From Imbricaverruca yamaguchii (taxonomy: Eukaryota > Arthropoda > Thecostraca > Neoverrucidae), in assembly GCA_034440575.1 (NCBI GenBank), contig JAOTOL010001643.1, forward strand, positions 2,917,001 to 2,981,000: 64,000 bases of DNA, given 5' to 3'. The notes under the pieces were generated by a model, which had not been told where the DNA came from, searched no databases, and saw only the letters and a program-made list of their open reading frames with translations. This document shows, in pieces, positions 23,571-40,945 of the stretch. Made by a program: the position numbers and the translations under genes. Each line of letters starts with the position of its first letter. Position 1 is the stretch's first letter.

Positions 23571-25537
23571 TTACTCAGCCGATGGGTGCGTGCACCACAT
23601 GGCCAAATCATCGGCGAAAAAGGAGTATTTTAGGCAGGGGGCTATGTCGTGTAGGACAGTGAGGGCATCGTTTATCATGATAAGAAAGAGGGTGGGAGAT
23701 AACACGCTGCCTTGTGGGACACCTTGATCTAGTTTTTGGGACCGAGAATGGATGTTGCTATAGCGGACGGTGAATGCCCTATGGGAGTGAAAGTTGGTGA
23801 TACATTTTGCCATTCTGCCTCTGATGCCAATACGATGTAATTTGATTAGGAGTGCCGAACTGTGTACTTTATTAAATGTGGATTTTAAGTCGAGAAAGAG
23901 TGCGACGGTTTCATGTTTTTCCCATGAACTCGCTCTGAATCGAGTCACCTAACCGGATGAGGTTGCCGATGGTGCTGTGTCTGGGTCGAAAGCCGCTTAG
24001 AAAGGGGGAGAGAATTTCGTTGTTTTCAAGGTAGCTCTGATTCGTCCACTGACCATGCGCTCAAAAACTTTAGAGGCACAACTAGTGAGAGAGATAGGTC
24101 GAGAAGTAGAGAGAAGATCACGAGGTTTGCGAGGTTTAGCGATAGGAAGGATAGTGCTAGTAGACCAGGATAGGGGGAAGGTGCCGTCAGTCCATAATTG
24201 ATTGAGTGCCGAAAGGAGGTTGACTTTTCCGGGGTCGGATAGATTTTGGAAGAAGGGGTATGCCAATTGGTCAAGGCCGGCCGTAGCGTTGGTTACTTTC
24301 GAAAGGGATAAATTTAGTTCATAGGGAGTGAAGGGTGCGTTGTATGGTTCAGTGTTGTCCGCGGTAAAGTTGCAGGTGGCGAGAGTGGCTTCTAGGAAAT
24401 CGATGGTTTGTCGCGAGTATTGTGTATTCGAGGAGATGTCAGCATAATAGGAGGCAGTGTTCCGCGACGTCCAAGGGCTCTGTGATGTTGCGTTGATTAA
24501 TTGTCAGTGGTGAGAAACCGCGGTGTGGGGTTCTGCCATTTGCAAGGAGCGAATTTTGGTCCAAGTTTGGCCGATTGTGGTAAAACGGTTGAATGAGTTG
24601 GAATAGAGTTGGCAGTTGCATTTTTTTGGGGGCCATGAGGATAGTCTGCTGGCAATGTTTTTTTCCTCGTGGGCTTTTAACATGTTTTGTGGGATAAGGT
24701 TTTTGCGAAATTTTTCCTCAGTCCGCCGCCTCAGAGCGACGGCTCGTTGACATTCGTCGTTCCACCACGGCACGTGGTGACGGTTAGGGGAGCGACGAGT
24801 GTGGGGAACATGCTTTTTTTGCTGCGAGTAATATGGTGTCAAGAATAGCTGATATTGGGGGGATGGAATGAGGAGGGAAGACGGTGTCAATTTCCTAGGA
24901 GAAAGACGGCCATTTCGCTTTGCGAATATTCCAGCGGGGTAAAAATAAGTAATATCTAGTCTGGGCTGAGCGTTCAAGTATAGTATGAATGGGGAAGTGG
25001 TCGCTAAAGAGGGGATCGGGTTGGACGTGCCAAGAAAAGAGGGATGAAATGGAGACCGAGGCCAAAGACAGGTCAGTGGCAGATGGTCGGAACGGGGAAT
25101 GTCGGTGTTGTGTGTGAGCGTTTGGTCATTTAAAAAGATCATGTTGTGGGTGTTGTGGAGTGTTTCGATGTGGTGTCCGCGAGGTATTATGGTGAGACAC
25201 CCCCATGTGGTGTGCATTAAAATCACCCAGCACTAGGCAGGGGCGGGGAAGGAGACCGAGAAGGTCAGTTACAGAGGATAGGGACAGTGTAGGAGAAGGA
25301 GGAAGATAAACAGAGTATAGTGAGCTCTAGTTGTACAATTTGGACAGAAACGGCAATACAATTTAGGGTGTTAGGGATGTTAATCTGGCGATGGAGGAGG
25401 GTGTCTGATGTAAATAAGGTGACTCCGCCGCCGCGGGGTGTAGAATTTCTGTTCTGTGTATTGAGGGAGTAACCAAAGTTATTAAAATTATATGGGTCAT
25501 TGTCGCGCCATCGGGTCTCCTGAACGGCGGGAATCAA
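23571..25537 (-). pseudogene. LINE ORF2: AP endonuclease and reverse transcriptase
   Basis: Endonuclease blocks QETRWRD, GGGVTLF and GDFNAHH are followed by the RSDHLPL active-site triplet. RT blocks SFPLSWSTSTILPIAKP, RPISLTSCASKVFERMV, LFLDLKSTFNKV (canonical DL-x(2)-AFD altered to STFN), GVPQGSVLSPTLF and FADDLAMW appear next. The second catalytic pair (ADD) is intact, but the Asp of the AFD motif is replaced by Asn. Several stops separate the segments. Confidence 0.8.
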
Positions 25538-25959
25538 TGGTTAATTTTTGGTGATATATTCCTTGAATTCTGTCCGATGGGATATGAGTGACCTCGTATT
25601 CCATTTGAGCAAGAATTCAGTAGTGGGTGTCTGCATTAGTGGTGATGATGTTCACGCCCTCGTAGGCGTGTGTGGGGTGGTGCTGAAGTGATGGAGACGT
25701 CCGTCGTGTATGAGATGGACGACCCCGGTGATGTTTGGGGCTCTGAGTCCCTGGTTGGGTCTGGGCTCTGAGGGCGGGGTATCAGAGGTCTCGGTGGCTG
25801 GGAGGGGCAGCGGTCCTAAGGGGGCGAGGGGCAGGGGCGAAGCCTGGTTCGAGGGGAGGTAGCCTGACGGTGTAGTGGGCGTCGGGCCTAATGGGTCCTG
25901 GAGTTGGGAGCCAGATGCCGGGAGTGGGACCAGCCCTCCGATAGGTCAGAGTGTGGGGC

Positions 25960-26115
25960 GGGGCTCTTGACTATCGGCTTGTCCTGATAGGACAGCCGAC
26001 CGCCAGCGGAACCCATGCGGGGGGTCCTGGTGTCAGAGGTGGCGGGGCTCATGGCTGTCGGCTTTTCCATATAGGATAGCCGACCGTCAGAGGAGCCGCG
26101 GGGGGTCCTGGGGTC
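25960..26115 (-). repeat. Tandem duplication in the LINE ORF1 tail
   Basis: Two adjacent units of about 72-75 bp each encode the pattern TPR-(M/G)-(S/G)...GRLSY-x-(E/D)KP and then a short spacer ending SPA. The duplicated codons keep one reading frame, so the repeat arose while this was still coding or is a normal part of the family's ORF1. Confidence 0.65.
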
Positions 26116-26250
26116 AGAGGGGCCTGGGTCTGGCGCACGATGCTCGGTCAACGGAGGGGCGGCCCGGCGACGGGGGGGAGGGTGGAGGGGTCCTCCATGG
26201 GAGCTGAGTGCGCGGTTGGCGGAGGAGGAGGCGAATAGTAGGGTTAGGGG

Positions 26251-26583
26251 TCAGAGTTGAGAGGTCCCTGGTGCGTTGAGCCGCTTCTGCGGGAGTTGGC
26301 CACAGGTCCCGTCTTGTTCGGTGTCGTCCCTCAGGGACTGGGGGCGAGGGTGGTGACCCGAGCTGGAGGGCCATACGCCTCGCCTGCCGCTCTTTAGCCT
26401 CGAGCTACGCGGGACATCTCGGCGAAGATGCGGGATGGGCCCCTGGCAGGCCGCGCACCGCTGTTCGGGGGAAACGCAGGTTTTCGTTGGGTGGGTCTCG
26501 GCGCAAAAGCCGCAGATGGGCTCCCTTGCACGGCACTCCCGGCCTTGGTGTCCATATCGTTGACAAAGTGTGCTGTATGTCAC
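26251..26583 (-). pseudogene. LINE ORF1 (gag-like) zinc-knuckle fragment
   Basis: The frame contains LCQRYGHQGRECRA, then ICGFCAETHPTKTC and a third Cys cluster RCAACQG. These are three CCHC/CCHC-like knuckles in the spacing seen in Jockey/I ORF1 proteins. The N-terminal part of the protein is not present in the element. Downstream, in another frame, come Pro/Arg-rich segments. Confidence 0.75.
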
Positions 26584-27001
26584 TAACGATTGCTAACCTG
26601 ATTAAGTGAATGAATTAATAAAGGAGGTGGTGAAATCAATGTTTGAAATCCTCACATCCCAGGTCATGAAGTGTAATGTTCAAATTTTTGGATTTGCTGC
26701 TAGTTTTTACGGATCGCACTAGAAACTGGGTAGAATCCATGACTTCGATGGTGACCTCACCTCGTGTGTGATGTTTAGCAGAAATGCTGATAGGTGAGAG
26801 GGCAGGCTCACGAAGACGGGTGTAACCACGGATTCGAAGTTGGTGGTGGGGGACAAACCAGAGACGTGGGAAATTTCAGCATACAAGGGCCTGCATGCTC
26901 GCAAAAAAAAATCCATGGATATGAGCCACATTTTGAATGTCATATTCAGCCACTGTAATTTAATTTTCAATATATAAAAAATCGATTTACCATTGTTATA
27001 A

Positions 27002-29877
27002 GGGTCATTCCACGTCAGATCGCACAAGAAATTCCCCGACCCCCCTCCGATTTTGATGAAAATTGGTACACCTGTAGTACCAAGTAAAAGAACACATCAC
27101 GCCAGCTTTTAGCCCAGAGTGACCTCTGGGGTCAGATCTAGAGGTCATCCTAGGTCACGATTTTTTACGGACTTGACATCAATAAATTGCAAATATCTCA
27201 TGTGTTATTTAACTTAGCGGAATGAAATTGGTGTCAAAGTGCGCAGAAGCCCTGGGCCATTCAGAAATATGGCAAAAGTTGCACGTGACCTCCCGGTGAC
27301 CTTTGACCTAACTAGGTCAAAGTATACAAATATATTTTTATATATGTTTGCCTGCCCCTAATTCGACGAAACGGTGCTATATTAATGGTCGTGATATGAT
27401 CTAAGAACCTGCAAAAAGAAAGGCGGAGACTTGAAAACCTTTTGAGATATCGGCCTTTGAGTATTGTCATAGGACCAAATGCATGCATGCCCCGAGGCTA
27501 TTTAGCATATTATCGATGATAACTCTGGTTACCTTCGTCCGATTATCGTCAAATTTGTTTCGCAAGTCATCGGTGGCAAACTGAACTATTTCCCAGATTT
27601 TCAGGTTGACATGACCTCACATGAACTAACATGACCTTGGGAAGTTTGTATTGCCTAAATACATGCAATATTGCAACTTACGTGAATATTCATGGCCATG
27701 GTATGATTCATGATAACCGAGAAATCGATAACATTGAGTACCGAAAGTGGACTAATGCTGATAGGTCCACCTTAGAGGTGGTTACGCAAACTTCTGAAGA
27801 TTTTGTGCGATCATTTTGCGAGCAGCTGGAAATACTTGTAAAGCATGATTTTGTCGCCCGTGCCCAAGGCAATTATCTGAAAGGACTAAAGGAAACACTA
27901 GCTCCTGCAGAGGTAATTGTTATTGGAGATTTTTCCGAAAACTACGCTATGGTTACACAGGATGAGGTACAGTCCCATCACTGGAACAAACTGCAGGTGA
28001 CAATCCATCCGTTTGTGGCTTATTGGCGAAACAACGCAGGGGACCTCAAACATTTTTCTTACTCTGCCATTTCCGACTGCCTGACGCATGATACTGTGAC
28101 TGCCCACCTGTTTCAAGGAAAACTCATTGAGCGCCTGGAAGCAGAATTAGGCCAGCGCCCCAAGAAGATATTTTATTTTTCATATGGGGCTGCCTCGCAA
28201 TACAAAAATTGTAAGAATTTCCTAAATTTGGCAGAGCATTCCGTCGACTTTGGAATAGACGCCGAGTGGCATTTCTTCGCAACCGCTCACGGAAAGGGAC
28301 CGTGTGATGGCATTGGTGGGACGTTGAAAAGGTTAGCTAAAAAAGGGAAGTCTGCAAGGAACTCTGATTGAGATCCCGGACCAGTTTTATCAGTTTGTAA
28401 AAAACCATGCCACCGGCACGTGCGTGGAGTATTTTCCCAAACCCGAGTGGGTCAAAGAAACCAAAGCGTTGAATGACAGATTCGCAGCTGCTCGCACAAT
28501 ACCGGGAACAAGGAATGTCCATCGTGTTACTCCGTCTCCACGTAATGGCATGGTGGTTGTGAGATGGTTTTCCGGCAGCGAGATTTTCGGCCGTGAGGTA
28601 CGTGTGGCGAAAAAGGTTGGTAGTTCTTCGTGAATATACGGTACTGCTGTTCAACTTGTTTTATGGTCGCGGCTATTTGCATATCAGTAACATTTACTGG
28701 CCCTCCCGATAAAATGTTAGTACGAAACGCACGCGAGCTGAAACAATATATTCAGGCTATAAAATACCGAGGAAACATATTTTTTTTGCGAATAACTTTT
28801 GCCAAACTAAAGATAGAAATATAATTTTGTTACAATTATATTTTCCTCGTCAGCCCGCGTTGATTGATGTATCACATGACTTAGGTAGCTGAACATTTGA
28901 TCCTGACCCCAGTTTACCTCCAGGTCACCCTAAACCGAGTTCAAGTGATGACCTAGCTTGATCATATTATACATCATGATTAACCAGAGGATCTCGATGG
29001 CATTAAAATTATTTCTCTATCTTGATCCTATATAAAGTTATTGACGAAAGTGTGACATGACCTCATAGTGACCTCACGTGACCTTGCAGAGGACCCTTGT
29101 TCAAAATAAAACTTGGCTCGTTTGGAGTAGCCTAACCTAAAACTAGGTAATATAGCCTGTACGAGCCAAATTCAGCGTTTTTTTGTTCAGGAAAATATTT
29201 TTGTTTCCCTGTTGGCTTGTAATGGAGAGGTCACTGCCAGGTCATGTGAGGTCAGATCAACTTGAAAATCTGGAAAATAGTTCAGCTTGCCACCGATAAC
29301 TTGCCCACCAAATTTGACGATAATCGGACCAAGGAAACCAGAGTTATCATCGATGATATGGTAAATAGCATCGGGGCATGCTTCGATTTGGTCCTATGAC
29401 AATACCTACTCAAAGGCCGATATCTCAAAAGTTTTAGAGTCTCCACCTTTCTTTTTTGCACGTTCTTAGATAATATCAGGGCCATTAATTCAGCCACGTT
29501 TAGTCGAATTAGGGGCAGGCAAACATATAGAAAAATGCATTTTTATACTTTGACCTCGTTAGGTCAAGGGTCACGGAGAGGTCACGTGCAACTTTTGCCA
29601 TATTTCTGAATGGCCAAGGGTTTCTGCGTACGTTAACACCAATGTCGTTCCGCTAAGTTAATTAACATATAATATATATGCATTTGATTGTTGTCAAGTC
29701 GTTAAAAATAGGCGACCTAGGATGACCTCTAAATCTGGCCCCAGAGGTCACCCAGGGCTGAAAGTTGGCGTGTGAGGTTCGTTCACTTGGCACTACAGGT
29801 GTATCAATTTTCATAAAAATCGGAGGGGGTCGGGTTCAAAATGGCCAATTCTTGTGCGATTTGACGTGGAATGCCCA
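27002..29877 (+). mobile_element. DNA transposon with ~630-bp terminal inverted repeats
   Basis: The left end starts GGGTCATTCCACGTCAGATC and the right end, reverse-complemented, starts GGGCATTCCACGTCAAATCG. The similarity continues for about 625-635 bp (27002-27625 and 29245-29877) at roughly 85 percent by eye. It includes landmarks such as CACCTGTAGTACCAAGT and TGACCTCTGGGGTCAGAT in both arms. Between them lies one transposase-like ORF on the plus strand. No target-site duplication is evident. I recognise the protein family as a repeat-associated DDE-like family of invertebrate genomes but cannot name the superfamily with certainty. Confidence 0.85.
27631..28633 (+). pseudogene. Damaged DDE-like transposase of the long-TIR element
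   Basis: The frame 27631-28371 (246 codons) continues after one frameshift into 28372-28633. Recognisable family blocks are VIGDFSENYAMVTQDEVQSH (first acidic block, about residues 93-112), ISDCLTHDTVTAHLFQ, FYFSYGAASQYKN and FFATAHGKGPCDGIGG. In the second block relatives that I recall have FSDGAASQYKN, so the catalytic-type Asp appears to be Tyr here. The break occurs at an A-run before GGG (28337-28346), after which the peptide resumes IEIPDQFYQFVKNH. The N-terminal half, with the expected Cys-rich region, is absent, so this is an internally deleted, inactive copy. The first Met is only the first in frame. Confidence 0.75.
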
Positions 29878-29884
29878 AGTGATA

Positions 29885-30798
29885 TTTTGGGGATTAAAAG
29901 TTCCGCCAAAATTAGCAAGCTCCACTACTTATCACTGCCTATGAACATGTAGCTCTATGTCGTATGTGCTGGACCTGAGTTTACGACCACAATAAAGCAA
30001 TGCTGTAAGAATGTAAAACTTTTCCCTCATGTAGCAGGAAGAACATAAAATATTGGACGATGTTTTTATGGTAGGAAATATGGACATACAGTTACCTTTC
30101 CCATGCCTTCCTGTTTACGGGCACATATTTCGATGCAATGACAACCAGTGCGGATAAAGGGTGTGGCACTCAGGAATGCACCCCCCCCTATGTGGAAGGT
30201 GGCGTCAATCATGCCAGGAAAGTGCCTCCCTATGAAAAGGTTTCAGTACAACCCCTCGAATGTTTCAGCCGGACGCGCCGCTAGGAAATAAAAAGTCGCC
30301 CCGTGGAAGCAAAAAGCAAAAGACCACCTAAAAAAATACCCACATAATGCAAATTGAAGCCACAGGCAGGAAACGTAAGGACTCTGAAAATTGAACTAAA
30401 CTTTGACCTCGAGGATTGATCTCGTGTGCACCGGGATGTGCACTGGGATAACAGCTTGCTAGAATAATGCCCTCGTATGCGTTTCACTGCGGAGGTGAAT
30501 ATAAATGTGAAACAATCCGGACTAACGGGAGCGAGGGAGGGAAAATGACTGTGTCTCGGGGGTCACGCTCTCTTCCCCAGCTTAGTAGGGTCATCCTCTT
30601 CCCCCCAAGTTACAAATAATAATTGTTAATTCCCGTTACCATCGTTCCTGCCCCCGCTGTCCGTACTCCCGCTGCGGCAGTTACTGCTGACTAAAACCCG
30701 CAGACACGACTGCTTTGTGTATACGTGTATATATATGTTATTTCGGCTGTTACTGCTGACTAAAACCCGCAGACACGACTGCTTTGTGTATATACGTG

Positions 30799-30857
<59 letters not shown>

Positions 30858-30952
30858 CATATATAAATATCATATAATATCATATATATCATATATTTAT
30901 ATATATGTATATATATATATATATATATTTTTTTTTTTTTAAATAATATTTA

Positions 30953-30993
<41 letters not shown>

Positions 30994-31570
30994 CGTCATC
31001 CAGTCACCATTTTTGGGATTAATCCCCTCACCAACAGAAGAGAAAGTATTTGCAATGGAGATTAGTGGTCGCATCACCTTAATCAGGTTAGCAATCATTA
31101 GACAAACGGCATTGATTTTTTTTCCAATAAAATCCAGTAGTGCCCTTAAAAGCATGATTTACCCTGGGTTCGCCATCCTTAGAAATCCCAGATTTCCTTC
31201 ATACACACGGAGTTAGATAAAAAAATATTCAAACAGAACAAAGTTCTTGGTGAAAGTGAGATCTGGTGATGAGACATACGAATTTGAAAATACATTCAAT
31301 TGTAAATCCCAGCATAATAGTGCAGTGCGCGTTTATGCAGTGCGCGTTAATACATGCAGTGCGCGTTCAGATATGCTGTACCTATCCAATCAATGCATGA
31401 CAATATGATGTGATAATTTGAAATAAGTACATGTACGGATGGTGTCTTATATGCTCTAAAAATGTATGAGGGGTCCTTTCCAGACAACCCCGTCAGTGTT
31501 CACTTTGCTACCCACAATTACAAAAAATAGCATAGGTAGCCTGCCGCCGAAGTCGCCGACGTCGATGAAG
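29885..31570. other. No gene; simple and tandem repeats
   Basis: A 52-bp sequence (GTTACTGCTGACTAAAACCC...) occurs twice in a row at 30677-30797. TA-rich arrays follow at 30800-30990. Three copies of TGCAGTGCGCGTT lie at 31323-31372. The remainder is unremarkable. Confidence 0.5.
30677..30797. repeat. 52-bp tandem duplication before a TA array
   Basis: The two copies share TACTGCTGACTAAAACCCGC and AGACACGACTGCTTTGTGTA, and each ends in a TATA-rich tail. The second tail expands into the (TA)n array at 30808-30848. Confidence 0.85.
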
Positions 31571-31574
31571 CTAC

Positions 31575-32390
31575 TAAATACAAATTGCTACGAATATTAC
31601 ATTGCGTGACGTCATCCATTTGTGCTGTGACGTCAGAGGCTCCGGACGTCGCTGACGCCAGGTTCTGCTGGATTCTGCTAGGTCCTGCCGGGTTCTGCTA
31701 AATCCTGCCACCGTCACGATTCTGTCGGGATTCTGTCGGCTTTCTGCCGTGTGTAAACAAGCCTTTATACTGAACGGCCCCAGGAGATAACCATACGCAC
31801 ATGAACAGCACGACGCGAAAACGAGGCTGACAACGGAGAAAAAGCACTTCTCAGCTTGGTTTATGAGAGTCGGATACGACAGGAGGAGCCATTCGACAGC
31901 GAGCTGGACGCCAGTGGCCACAAATTGACATGCAATAAGCCTCTGGGCCTCATGCAATAAGCAATAACCCGCACGCATGCAATAAGCCTCTGGGCCCAAA
32001 GGCTCCTGGCCAATAAGAACTTCGGCGGACGGCACCCACCACCAGTAAATTGGCAGTGACGGCCGTTAAAGCACGTCATTAGTCAGTGGCCCGACATGAA
32101 GCAGGTAGGTGGTGGTGGGGAGCGCGCCGGCATGGAGAGCCACTCTGCCCGATCGACACTGTCGGTCCGCATGGGTGGCACATGGAGCGCCGTCGATAAC
32201 CAGCCGCACGTGCGGGGTAGTTGGAGACGTTGGTCGTGGTGTCGGGTAGAGGTGGCGGAAACGATCGGGAATAAATCGCCCGACTCGTGGTTTCAGCCTT
32301 CCTCATTAAAGCTCCATGCTGCTAAGGGCAATGGTCACAATGGGGAGTTTAATTTTGATTAAAATAGGCACTTCGGCCTCCTCCTGCGAT
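31575..32390. other. No gene recognised; short direct repeats
   Basis: CATGCAATAAGCCTCTGGGC occurs at 31928 and again at 31975. TTCTGC and TCCTGC-type short repeats fill 31660-31750. Moderately GC-rich open frames on both strands (31574-32035 minus, 32096-32362 plus) have no recognisable domain. Confidence 0.4.
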
Positions 32391-32396
32391 TTCAAG

Positions 32397-32545
32397 TGGG
32401 GCCGCGGTACTTTAGTTGGTAGGGGGTCGAACTCTTGGTCGCAAGGTTGTCGGTTCGAATCCCACGTCCGACGACATTTATTGAATACACTCGCGACCAA
32501 TCGGCGTGAGAGGTTGGCGACGCTATATGGCAACGCTGCTGAATG
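32397..32545 (+). repeat. tRNA-derived SINE (copy 2)
   Basis: The tRNA-like head has A-box GTACTTTAGTTGGTAGGG (32407-32424) and B-box GGTTCGAATCC (32452-32462). It is followed by the same body as copy 1 (CGCGACCAATCGGCGTGAG at 32491-32509). The cloverleaf is imperfect, and the body marks it as a SINE and not a functional tRNA gene. Confidence 0.65.
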
Positions 32546-32745
32546 CGCCGGTAGCTCAGCTGGTTGGAGCGCTGGCCTGCACTGGTCTCCCCTGTCCTGG
32601 CGACACGGGGTTCGAGTCGCTTCGCGCGCTCGCATTTAGCCCCCGGCCGAGAGTGTCAGTTGGCAGCTGGCCCGATAAGGCCGGGGATGAGCTACCGGGC
32701 GGCCGTGTCGGTGTATTGACGGCACGTTAAACTTTCGATAAAAAT
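32546..32745 (+). repeat. Second tRNA-derived SINE, different family
   Basis: A-box GGTAGCTCAGCTGGTTGG (32550-32567) and B-box GGTTCGAGTCGC (32609-32620) form a tRNA-like head. A GC-rich body follows, with GGCCGTGTCGGTGTATTGAC and the 3' stretch GGCACGTTAAACTTTCGATA. A GGCACGTTAAA-type 3' end is shared by several metazoan SINE families, but I cannot assign the family. It starts right where the copy-2 body ends, so one inserted into the tail of the other or they form a composite unit. Confidence 0.65.
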
Positions 32746-33049
32746 TCTGCCGTTGAACTGGAATGTGTGGATAAGATGGTGGGACTAGGGTTCACGCAAG
32801 AAGCTCTGCTTAGCAACAGAACCCTGGTTACTAAAGCCACCCAGCAACAACTCGGACTAAATAAAAAATGCGTCGTAAAGAAACCCAATGTTCATTGGTT
32901 TCTTATTGTCTGGGAGCTGATAGGGCGATTCCTGCTTCGGCTTCTAAAGGAATGATTGGTGAAGTAACCATTGCACCGTTTGTGATGCCTATGTAGGTAT
33001 CTAAAATACCTACCTAAGCATCACTAAGGTATCTCAAATTCTCAAGTAG

Positions 33050-34990
33050 GGCCGGAGGTGCCGGCACCGGCATATGCTACGGATCCATATTCTATTATGA
33101 GTAGAGCTAAAGATGCGTAGAGTAGTAGAAGTGTATGGTGGTCGTTCCCAGGCGATTAGGAAGCGATGCATCGATATAGGATGAGTTGGTGAAAACATAC
33201 GTTCTGGATGTGTTTGATGTGTTTATGCATTGAGAGCCCACGGTCTAAAATAATGCCATGAAATATAAATAAATTTTCATAAGATATGTGGTTGTTACCG
33301 AGGTGAAGCGATGTGTCGGAGTTTGGGCAGGATGTCGATTTAATAACCAGTATTGTTGCAAATTTTGGGGCCGAAAGATGAACCATACTTTAAGGACCAT
33401 TCGTGTATTCTGTCAAGTGGGTTTTGCAAACGAATTGAACAATGTTCATAATTTTCCCCGGAGCACGAAATTGCGCTATTGCGTGCAAATAGTGAATATG
33501 ATATACTTGGTGTGAAAAGGTGTAAAGGTGTGAAAAAAAGAATAGTGTAAGTTGCCGGGACCTACGGAAGTATTCCCGGCGGAGGTAATCCCGGCTGTAT
33601 CAAGGTCTAAAATTTGAAAGGCAATAGTGTATATTTATTTGTTACCAGGATCAAATTGTGCGAGATCAACATAAAAAGTGTGTTGTTCATTTTCTATAAA
33701 ACCAGGTCTGTAGCTTTCGTCGGAGCTATGGTGGGCAACGGTATCCGCTATGGTGTTTGCCATTTCTTATGGTTCGGTAATGGTGATATTGTGAAGTTTG
33801 AGGGCGAGTAGTGATTCAGATGCTAATCGTCCGCTCAAACGGCGGATCGATCCTCATATTTTGCTTAAAGGTGTTTGAAAGGTACATTGCTGTAAAATTG
33901 CTCTATAATGACCATGATCGGCGTCTAGCTTCGCGAATGATGCGGCGTGTCCTCGCACGTTCATGGTTCCGGTTGATTAAATTTTGGTCGAGCTGAATGG
34001 CAGAACTATTTTCTAAATGCTCTTTTTCTAGGGATCATTGGCTGGGAAACTTCTATGGAGCACCAGGGGACTGGGTTCGTTTTGTGGTGCTTTGTAGGTG
34101 GAATTGCTGTAGACGCTGCTTGTAAAAGTGTATTGGTAAGTAAATGAATGCTTTGTACAGGAAAAATGTTCGTGCTGTATTGCGCTGAGGAGATCTCCTC
34201 AAACTTGGTCCAGTCGGTCTTCGAAGATTTCCAGCGAGGGATAAAACTTGGTATTGTATAGGCTGTTGCTCAAATGGTGGGAATTAATTTGATGGGGTAG
34301 TAATCGCTGTCGTGGAGGTTGGTATGTATTGTCCAATTCAAATGATTTTGCAGGGCTGTAGAACAAATTGCTCAATCAATGGCAGTTTCTGATAGGTGAC
34401 CGAGGTGGAGAATTGTTGCTGCACTGGTGATGAATAATACTAAATGGTGCCCGTCTAAGATGTGTTTAATTATGCGTCCGCCGGTCTCTAGAAGTGTTCA
34501 TTTGCTGTCCCACGCTGGGCTGTGGGCGTTGAAATCGCCAGGAAAAATAAAAGGGTTTTTGAATTTTTCTGTGAGGTTTTCTAACTGTGACAAAATATTT
34601 GTGCTGTCTGTCGGTGGTGGAATAACATACATCTATGTTCCTATCATGAAAGCCCAAAGTACAAGCTACAGCTTGTACAGGTTAATTTAGTGTAATTTGT
34701 GCAAGTGCATAATCATTGTTTATGTAAGGTGCTGTACCGCCACTTTGGTGTGTTTACCAAATCTCGTCGTGACGGTACAGTAAGTACTTAGCGACATTTA
34801 ATTTATTTATATTCATCGGTGGGGAAGAACCAGGACTTCTCAAGTGCGATGAGAATGGGAGTTAGTAAACTAAAGAATGCTTACATTTCTGTCCATTTAA
34901 ATATCAAACGATGGCACTTCCATTGCAAAAATATTCACATAAGGAGAAAATGTAATGTTTGTGGGCACCTTTCGGTGCATGTCGGGAGGC
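33050..34990 (-). mobile_element. Jockey/I-like LINE remnant, degraded
   Basis: On the minus strand 33386-33156 carries LSMHKHIKHIQNVCFHQLIL, the same thumb motif as the 3.7-5.7 kb remnant. Near 34.55 kb the complement reads GDFNAHSPAWDS, the AP-endonuclease active-site block. The material between is RT-derived in spacing but too mutated to translate. It is 5'-incomplete and lies 5' of the secreted-protein locus. Confidence 0.65.
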
Positions 34991-35362
34991 CAGCGCTGCT
35001 TTGGGAAACCCAATCATGGATGGATATAGAAGAATCTGGAGGTATGTACCCCTCATGGAAGATGGTGCCCCTCTGACTGGAAAAAAGCTCCCCTCTGGTA
35101 AGGCTCAAGCGCTGGTTCACCAGTGGTTGGATAATTGAATCATGCAATAGCCAACAAAAAATGGAATAATTCGATGATTTCAGCTGAGACTCTTAAAATT
35201 CACCTTGAATACATATTTCCTGCTCTCGAAGCAGCTACAGATAGCTTTAGCAACAGTTTCGTCCTAGGCATAGGTGGACAATGGTAGCGACTTCACAGTC
35301 GGTGCTGCGGTAACGGCGGGAGCGTTGACAGGATAACAGGCTGCCCCTTTGTTTGCTTGCAG

Positions 35363-40815
<5,453 letters not shown>

Positions 40816-40939
40816 TAGGCAGGTCGATCAGGTCATACTACAATTGTGTTACGTCATTGTTCTGCATGATTGACTGTATGCAATGTCACCATTGATACGC
40901 CTATTTGCCAAAAGAAAGCGTCAGCCGACATGGAATATA

Positions 40940-40945
40940 AATAAA
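40940..40945 (+). promoter_or_regulatory. Candidate polyadenylation signal AATAAA, copy A
   Basis: AATAAA lies 125 bp past the stop codon of copy A, within the 3' flank that is homologous between the copies. At the matching place copy B reads GATATAAAGATATC, so the hexamer is not kept there. Confidence 0.45.

Larger units (their letters stand above)
21905..26583 (-). mobile_element. Jockey/I-like LINE, near full length but broken
   Basis: In minus-strand order there is an ORF1 end with CCHC knuckles (26.58-26.4 kb), a Pro-rich ORF1 tail (26.3-25.7 kb), AP endonuclease (25.54-24.9 kb; QETRWRDND, LGDFNAHHMG near 25.23 kb, RSDHLPLT near 25.1 kb), the PWWNDECQRAVALRRR linker (24.77-24.73 kb), RT (24.27-23.57 kb; FADDLAMWC near 23.6 kb), thumb and connection (23.3-22.97 kb), RNase H tail (22.55-22.2 kb) and a 3' region to about 21.9 kb. 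Stops and shifts break it at least six times. The 5' part of ORF1 is missing upstream of 26583. Confidence 0.88.

Noticed and set aside
30808..31010. Gene at 30958-31155 (minus strand, frame with GKKINAVCLMIANLIKVMRP)
   Set aside because: It is short, ends in a TA array and shows no domain or splice signals.
32546..32625. A functional tRNA gene
   Set aside because: A- and B-boxes are present, but the acceptor and anticodon stems do not pair well and a SINE body follows.
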